DNA of 64,000 bases. Origin: Symbiodinium sp. CCMP2592 (lineage: Eukaryota; Sar; Dinophyceae; Suessiales; Symbiodiniaceae). The notes under the pieces are model-generated. The model worked only from the letters and a program-made list of their open reading frames with translations, made no database searches and was not told where the DNA came from. How positions within the stretch are numbered: position 1 is the stretch's first letter; each line of letters begins with the position of its first letter. The DNA is taken from assembly GCA_905221615.1 (NCBI GenBank), contig CAJNDT010001213.1, forward strand, positions 951,001 to 1,015,000. The letters are read 5' to 3'. Of this stretch, positions 59,569 to 64,000 are shown one piece after another. The translations under genes were made by a program, and so were the position numbers.

Positions 59569-60158
59569 TTTGGTTTTGACAGAACCCAGGAGGCAAAGAA
59601 CCTGAAGATAGCTGCAAAGCCATGAAACCTGAACTCCGAAACCCTAAACCCCGACGCCCTAGACCCTATAACCTCTGTAAGACCCTCCCCTGATAAAAGA
59701 CTCATAGAACAAGCCTCAAAAGAACCCTTATGGAGCCCTTACGCAACCATCATAGAACCCCTATAAACCCTCACAGAACTTGTGGGAAGCATAGCAAGAC
59801 CCCCCATTGGAAGCTCTACAAAAGCCCTGACGGTGAAACTATAAATACAGCACCGGTATATAACCCTAACCAAGTCCGATAAACACCGCATAGAAACGGT
59901 TTGAAGCCTCTCAAACATTGTTTACAAACCAGAAAGACTAAAGCCTGTTGGAACTAAAACCCTGAAATTTAAACCCTTCAAAGCGACCTTACACAAGTCA
60001 TAAGACCTTGAAAAAGAAGCCTCAAGCCCAGTGGAACTGATACTGACCCTTAGAGTAACCTCAGAGCCTCAGCCCCGCGGGCTATCCCCGATAAGTCTTG
60101 CGACTGCAAGGCAAAGCCGAGTACCCCGAAAGAAGCGCCAAAGAACCCTAACCCCCCT
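59569..60158. other. Stretch without a supported gene
   Basis: Sequence rich in CCTAAACCC-like and AACCCTTA words. No convincing frame. Confidence 0.4.
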
Positions 60159-60160
60159 TA

Positions 60161-60281
60161 CTTAGAGGATCATGGGACTTAGCAGGTAGGGTTATAAGTA
60201 AGGTAACTACAGTTATATCTACTTATAACCCCAAACTGAGCTACATATAACTCTACATACTAAGCCCCATGGTCCTCCAAG
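60161..60281. repeat. HP-A hairpin element, TA duplication
   Basis: CTTAGAGGATCATGGGACTT to ATGGTCCTCCAAG. TA outside both ends. Confidence 0.9.
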
Positions 60282-60482
60282 TACAGACACCTCATCGAAC
60301 CAACCTTGATAGGACCCAGGCTGGAGGCCTCAAAAGGTCAGATGAAGGCAGGGAGGTTTAAGGATCCGTGATTTGCAGGACTGTTATTGCGAGACTTCCC
60401 TACCTACCTTCACCCCACCCTGGGAGCCCCTGCCTCATAAAGCCATAGAGCTGTAAAAAGCCTGAAACCCATGGCAACTCTA

Positions 60483-60569
60483 CTTGGAGGACCATGGGAT
60501 AGTAAGTAGGGTTATAACTACCTCCATGGGGGTTACACGTAGATAATAACGACAGTTACCTTACTTATC
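60483..60569. repeat. HP-A hairpin cut by the satellite
   Basis: CTTGGAGGACCATGGGATAG; the right arm stops at CCTTACTTAT where the C-rich satellite begins. Confidence 0.8.
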
Positions 60570-60575
60570 CGCCGA

Positions 60576-63500
60576 CCCCTGCGGGCGGCGCCTGTGATAT
60601 CCCGAGAGGTGTCCGCACCCACACCGCTTCCTCCGCCTCCACCGCTTTGTTCAAAGAGTCTTTCGCCGCTGTATTTGTAGGTGTTTAAAGAGTATTTCAA
60701 AGCCCCCACCGCCCACACCGCCCCCACCGCCCTCACCTGCCTATGTACCAGACTGCCCGCACCGCCTCCACTGCTCTGTTCAAAGAGTTTTCGCCGCTGT
60801 ATTTGTGGGTGTTTAAAGAGTATTTAAAGGCTGCCAATGTATGCCCGGACCCCCCCGCGCCCCCACCGCCCACACCGCCCCCACCGCCCACACCGCCCTC
60901 AGCGCCCTCACTGCCTTCACCTGCCTATATGTACCAGACTGCCCCCACCGCCTCCACTGCTCTGTTCAAAGAGTCTTTCGCCGCTGTATTTGTATAGGTG
61001 TTTAAAGAGTAAGAGTATTTAAAGGCTGCCAATGTATGCCCGGACCCCCCCGCGCCCCCACCGCCCACACCGCCCACACCGCCCACACTGCCCTCGCCTA
61101 TATGTACCAGACTGCACCGCCCACACCGCCCTCAGCGCCGTCACTGCCCTCACCTGCCTGTGTACCAGACTGCCCCCACCGCCTCCACTGCTCTGTTCAA
61201 AGAGTCTTTCGCCGCTGTATTTGTATAGGTGTTTAAAGAGTATTAAGGCTGCCAATGTATGCCCGGACCCCCCCGCGCGCCCACCGCCCACACCGCCCCC
61301 ACGCCCTCACCGCCCTCACTGCCCTCACCTGCCTATGTACCAGACTGCCCCCACCGCCTCCACTGCTCTGTTCAAAGAGTCTTTCGCCGCTGTATTTGTA
61401 GGTGTTCAAAGAGTATTTAAAGGCTGCCAATGTATGCCCGGACCCCCCAGCGCCCCCCACTGCCCACACCGCCCCCACCGCCCACACCGCCCTCACTGCC
61501 CTCACCTGCCTATGTACCAGACTGCACCGCAAACACCGGCCTCAGCGCCCTCACTGCCCTCACCTGCCTATGTAACAGACTGCCCCCACCGCCTCACTGC
61601 CCTCACCTGCCTATGTACCAGACTGCCCCCATCGCCTCCACTGCTCTGTTCAAAAAGACTTTCGCCGCTGTATTTGTAGGTGTTTAAAGAGTATTTAAAG
61701 GCTGCCAATGTATGCCCGGACCCCCCCGCGCCCTCACCGCCCACACCGCCCACACCGCCCACACCGCCCACACCGCCGCTCTGTTCAAAGAGTCTTTCGC
61801 CGCTGTATTTGTAGGTGTTCAAAGAGTATTTAAAGGCTGCCAATGTATGCCCGGACCCCCCAGCGCCCCCACTGCCCACACCGCCACCACCGCCCACACC
61901 GCCCTCACTGCCCTCACCTGCCTATGTACCAGACTGCACCGCCCACACCGCCCTCAGCCCTCACTGCCTATGTAACAGACTGCCCCCACCGCCTCCACTG
62001 CTCTGTTCAAAGAGTCTTTCGCCGCTGTATTTGTATAGGTGTTTAAAGAGTATTTAAAGGCTGCCAATGTATGCCCGGACCCCCCCGCGCGCCCACCGCC
62101 CACACCGCCCCCACGCCCTCACCGCCCTCACCTGCCTATGTACCAGACTGCCCCCACCGCCTCCACTGCTCTGTTCAAAGAGTCTTTCGCCGCTGTATTT
62201 GTAGGTGTTCAAAGAGTATTTAAAGGCTGCCAATGTATGCCCAGACCCCCCAGCGCCCCCACTGCCCACACCGCCCCCACCGCCCACACCGCCCTCACTG
62301 CCCTCACCTGCCTATGTACCAGACTGCACCGCCCACACCGGCCTCAGCGCCCTCACTGCCCTCACCTGCCTATGTAACAAACTGCCCCCACCGCCTCCAC
62401 TGCTCTGTTCAAAAAGTCTTTCGCCGCTGTATTTGTAGGTGTTTCAAGAGTATTTAGAGGCTGCCAATGTATGCCCGGACCCCCCCGCGCCCCACCGCAC
62501 ACACCGCCCCCACCGCCCTCACTGCCCTCACGTGCCTATGTACCAGACTGCCCCCATCGCCTCCACTGCTCTGTTGAAAGAGACTTTCGCCGCTGTATTT
62601 GTAGGTGTTTAAAAAGTATTTAAAGGCTGCCAATGTATGCCCGGACCCCCCCGCGCCCTCACCGCCCACACCGCCCACACCGCCCACACACCGCCCACAC
62701 CGCCCTCACCGCCCTCACTGCCCTCACCTGCCCCCCACCGCCCACACCGCCCCCACCGCCCTCACCTGCCTATGTACCAGACTGCCCCCACCGCCTCCAC
62801 TGTTCTGTTCAAAGAGTCTTTCGCCGCTGTATTTGTAGGTGTTCAAAGAGTATTTAAAGGCTCCCAATGTATGCCCGGACCCCCCAGCGCCCCACTGCCC
62901 ACACCGCCACCACCGCCCACACCGCCCTCACTACCCTCACCTGCCTATGTACCAGACTGCACCGCCCACACCGCCCTCACCGCCCTCACTGCCCTCACCT
63001 GCCTATGTAACAGACTGCCCCCACCGCCTCCACTGCTCTGTTCAAAGAGTCTTTCGCCGCTGTATTTGTAGGTGTTTAAAGAGTATTTAAAGGCTGCCAA
63101 TGTATGCCCGGACCCCCCCGCGCCCTCACCGCCCACACCGCCCACACCGCCCACACCGCCCACAGCGCCCACACCGCCCCCACCGCCCACACCGCCCTCA
63201 CCGCCCTCACTGCCCTCACCTGCCCCCCACCGCCCACACCGCCCCCACCGCCCTCACCTGCCTATGTACCAGACTGCCCCCACCGCCTCCACTGCTCTGT
63301 TCAAAGAGTCTTTCGCCGCTGTATTTGTAGGTGTTTAAAGAGTATTTAAAGGCTGCCAATGTATGCCCGGACCCCCCAGCGCCCCCACTGCCCACACCGC
63401 CACCACCGCCCTCACGCAAAGAGTCTTTCGCCGCTGTATTTGTAGGTGTTTAAAGAGTATTTAAAGGCTGCCAATGTATGCCCGGACCCCCCAGCGCCCC

Positions 63501-64000
63501 CACTGCCCACACCGCCACCACCGCCCTCAGCGCCCTCACTGCCCTCACCTGCCTATGTACCAGACTGCCCCCACCGCCTCCACTGCTCTGTTCAAAGAGT
63601 CTTTCGCCGCTGTATTTGTATAGGTGTTTAAAGAGTATTTAAAGGCTGCCAATGTATGCCCGGACCCCCCCGCGCCCACACCGCCCACACCGCCCACACT
63701 GCCCTCGCCTATATGTACCAGACTGCACCGCCCACACCGCCCTCAGCGCCGTCACTGCCCTCACCTGCCTGTGTACCAGACTGCCCCCACCGCCTCCACT
63801 GCTCTGTTCAAAGAGTCTTTCGCCGCTGTATTTGTATAGGTGTTTCAAGAGTATTAAGGCTGCCAATGTATGCCCGGACCCCCCCGCGCGCCCACCGCCC
63901 ACACCGCCCCCACGCCCTCACCGCCCTCGCTGCCCTCACCTGCCTATGTACTAGACTGCCCCCACCGCCTCCACTGCTCTGTTCAAAGAGTCTTTCGCCG
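60576..64000. repeat. Long C-rich satellite, about 18 units, open at the right edge
   Basis: A conserved core of about 90 bp (AAGAGTCTTTCGCCGCTGTA ... GGCTGCCAATGTATGCCCGG) recurs about every 110-280 bp. Between cores are variable arrays of CCGCCCACA/CCGCCCTCA words and TATGTACCAGACTGCCCCC. All proline-rich open frames here follow the repeat and are not genes. Confidence 0.95.

Noticed and set aside
60576..64000. Many overlapping proline/threonine-rich open frames
   Set aside because: They occur in all frames of a C-rich satellite and simply translate CCGCCCACA-type units.

Overview
ORGANISM. The window looks like nuclear DNA of a dinoflagellate, most like the Symbiodiniaceae. Four things point there: plant/alveolate-type TTTAGGG repeats scattered through the whole window; short introns, some with GC or GA donors; lineage-typical gene types (ankyrin-plus-membrane protein, ubiquitin-like plus degenerate RCC1 repeats); and a very large Ty1/copia element. 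Nearly every gene I can support is on the minus strand, which fits the unidirectional gene blocks known from dinoflagellates. No rRNA, tRNA, CRISPR or prokaryotic operon was seen.

LAYOUT. 1-2.2 kb: two-exon ankyrin/multi-TM gene that probably continues off the left edge. 2.2-7.4 kb: hairpin elements, microsatellites and small coding islands. 7,440-17,500: complete LTR retrotransposon (345-bp LTRs with one difference, 5-bp target duplication, one 3,110-codon frame). 17.6-18.4 kb: microsatellites. 18.4-37.4 kb: mosaic of foldback hairpins, TTTAGGG tracts and short exons. 37,465-38,931: ubiquitin-like/RCC1-like gene. 39-60.5 kb: the same mosaic, with the best hand-built multi-exon models at 47.4-48.0 and 56.2-58.0 kb. 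60.57-64.0 kb: C-rich satellite running off the right edge.

HOW IT FITS TOGETHER. The apparent non-coding DNA is highly structured. At least ten families of about 100-120 bp near-perfect foldback elements (called HP-A to HP-O here) are interspersed. In most intact copies a 2-bp direct repeat flanks the element, and three nested insertions let the empty site be read directly. Many copies lie in short introns, with the hairpin end only 3-24 nt from the 3' splice AG. They therefore behave like introner-type non-autonomous elements. Many hairpins also carry a stuttered arm: a repeated arm segment separated by a shared spacer (GGGTTCCTTTAAAGGG / GGGATCTATAAGGG words) and TTTAGGG repeats. This suggests repeated template switching at AGGGTT words. 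No transposase gene for them is visible here.

The retrotransposon polyprotein carries, besides gag, protease, integrase, RT and RNase H, a stretch resembling a catalytically altered cytosine-methyltransferase fold, a stretch resembling a 2-oxoglutarate/Fe(II) dioxygenase, and a C-terminal membrane/PPxY extension. These assignments come from motif reading by eye.

CAVEAT. Exon models were built by hand from reading frame, splice dinucleotides and phase. Several GC-rich islands read plausibly on both strands, and those are marked.
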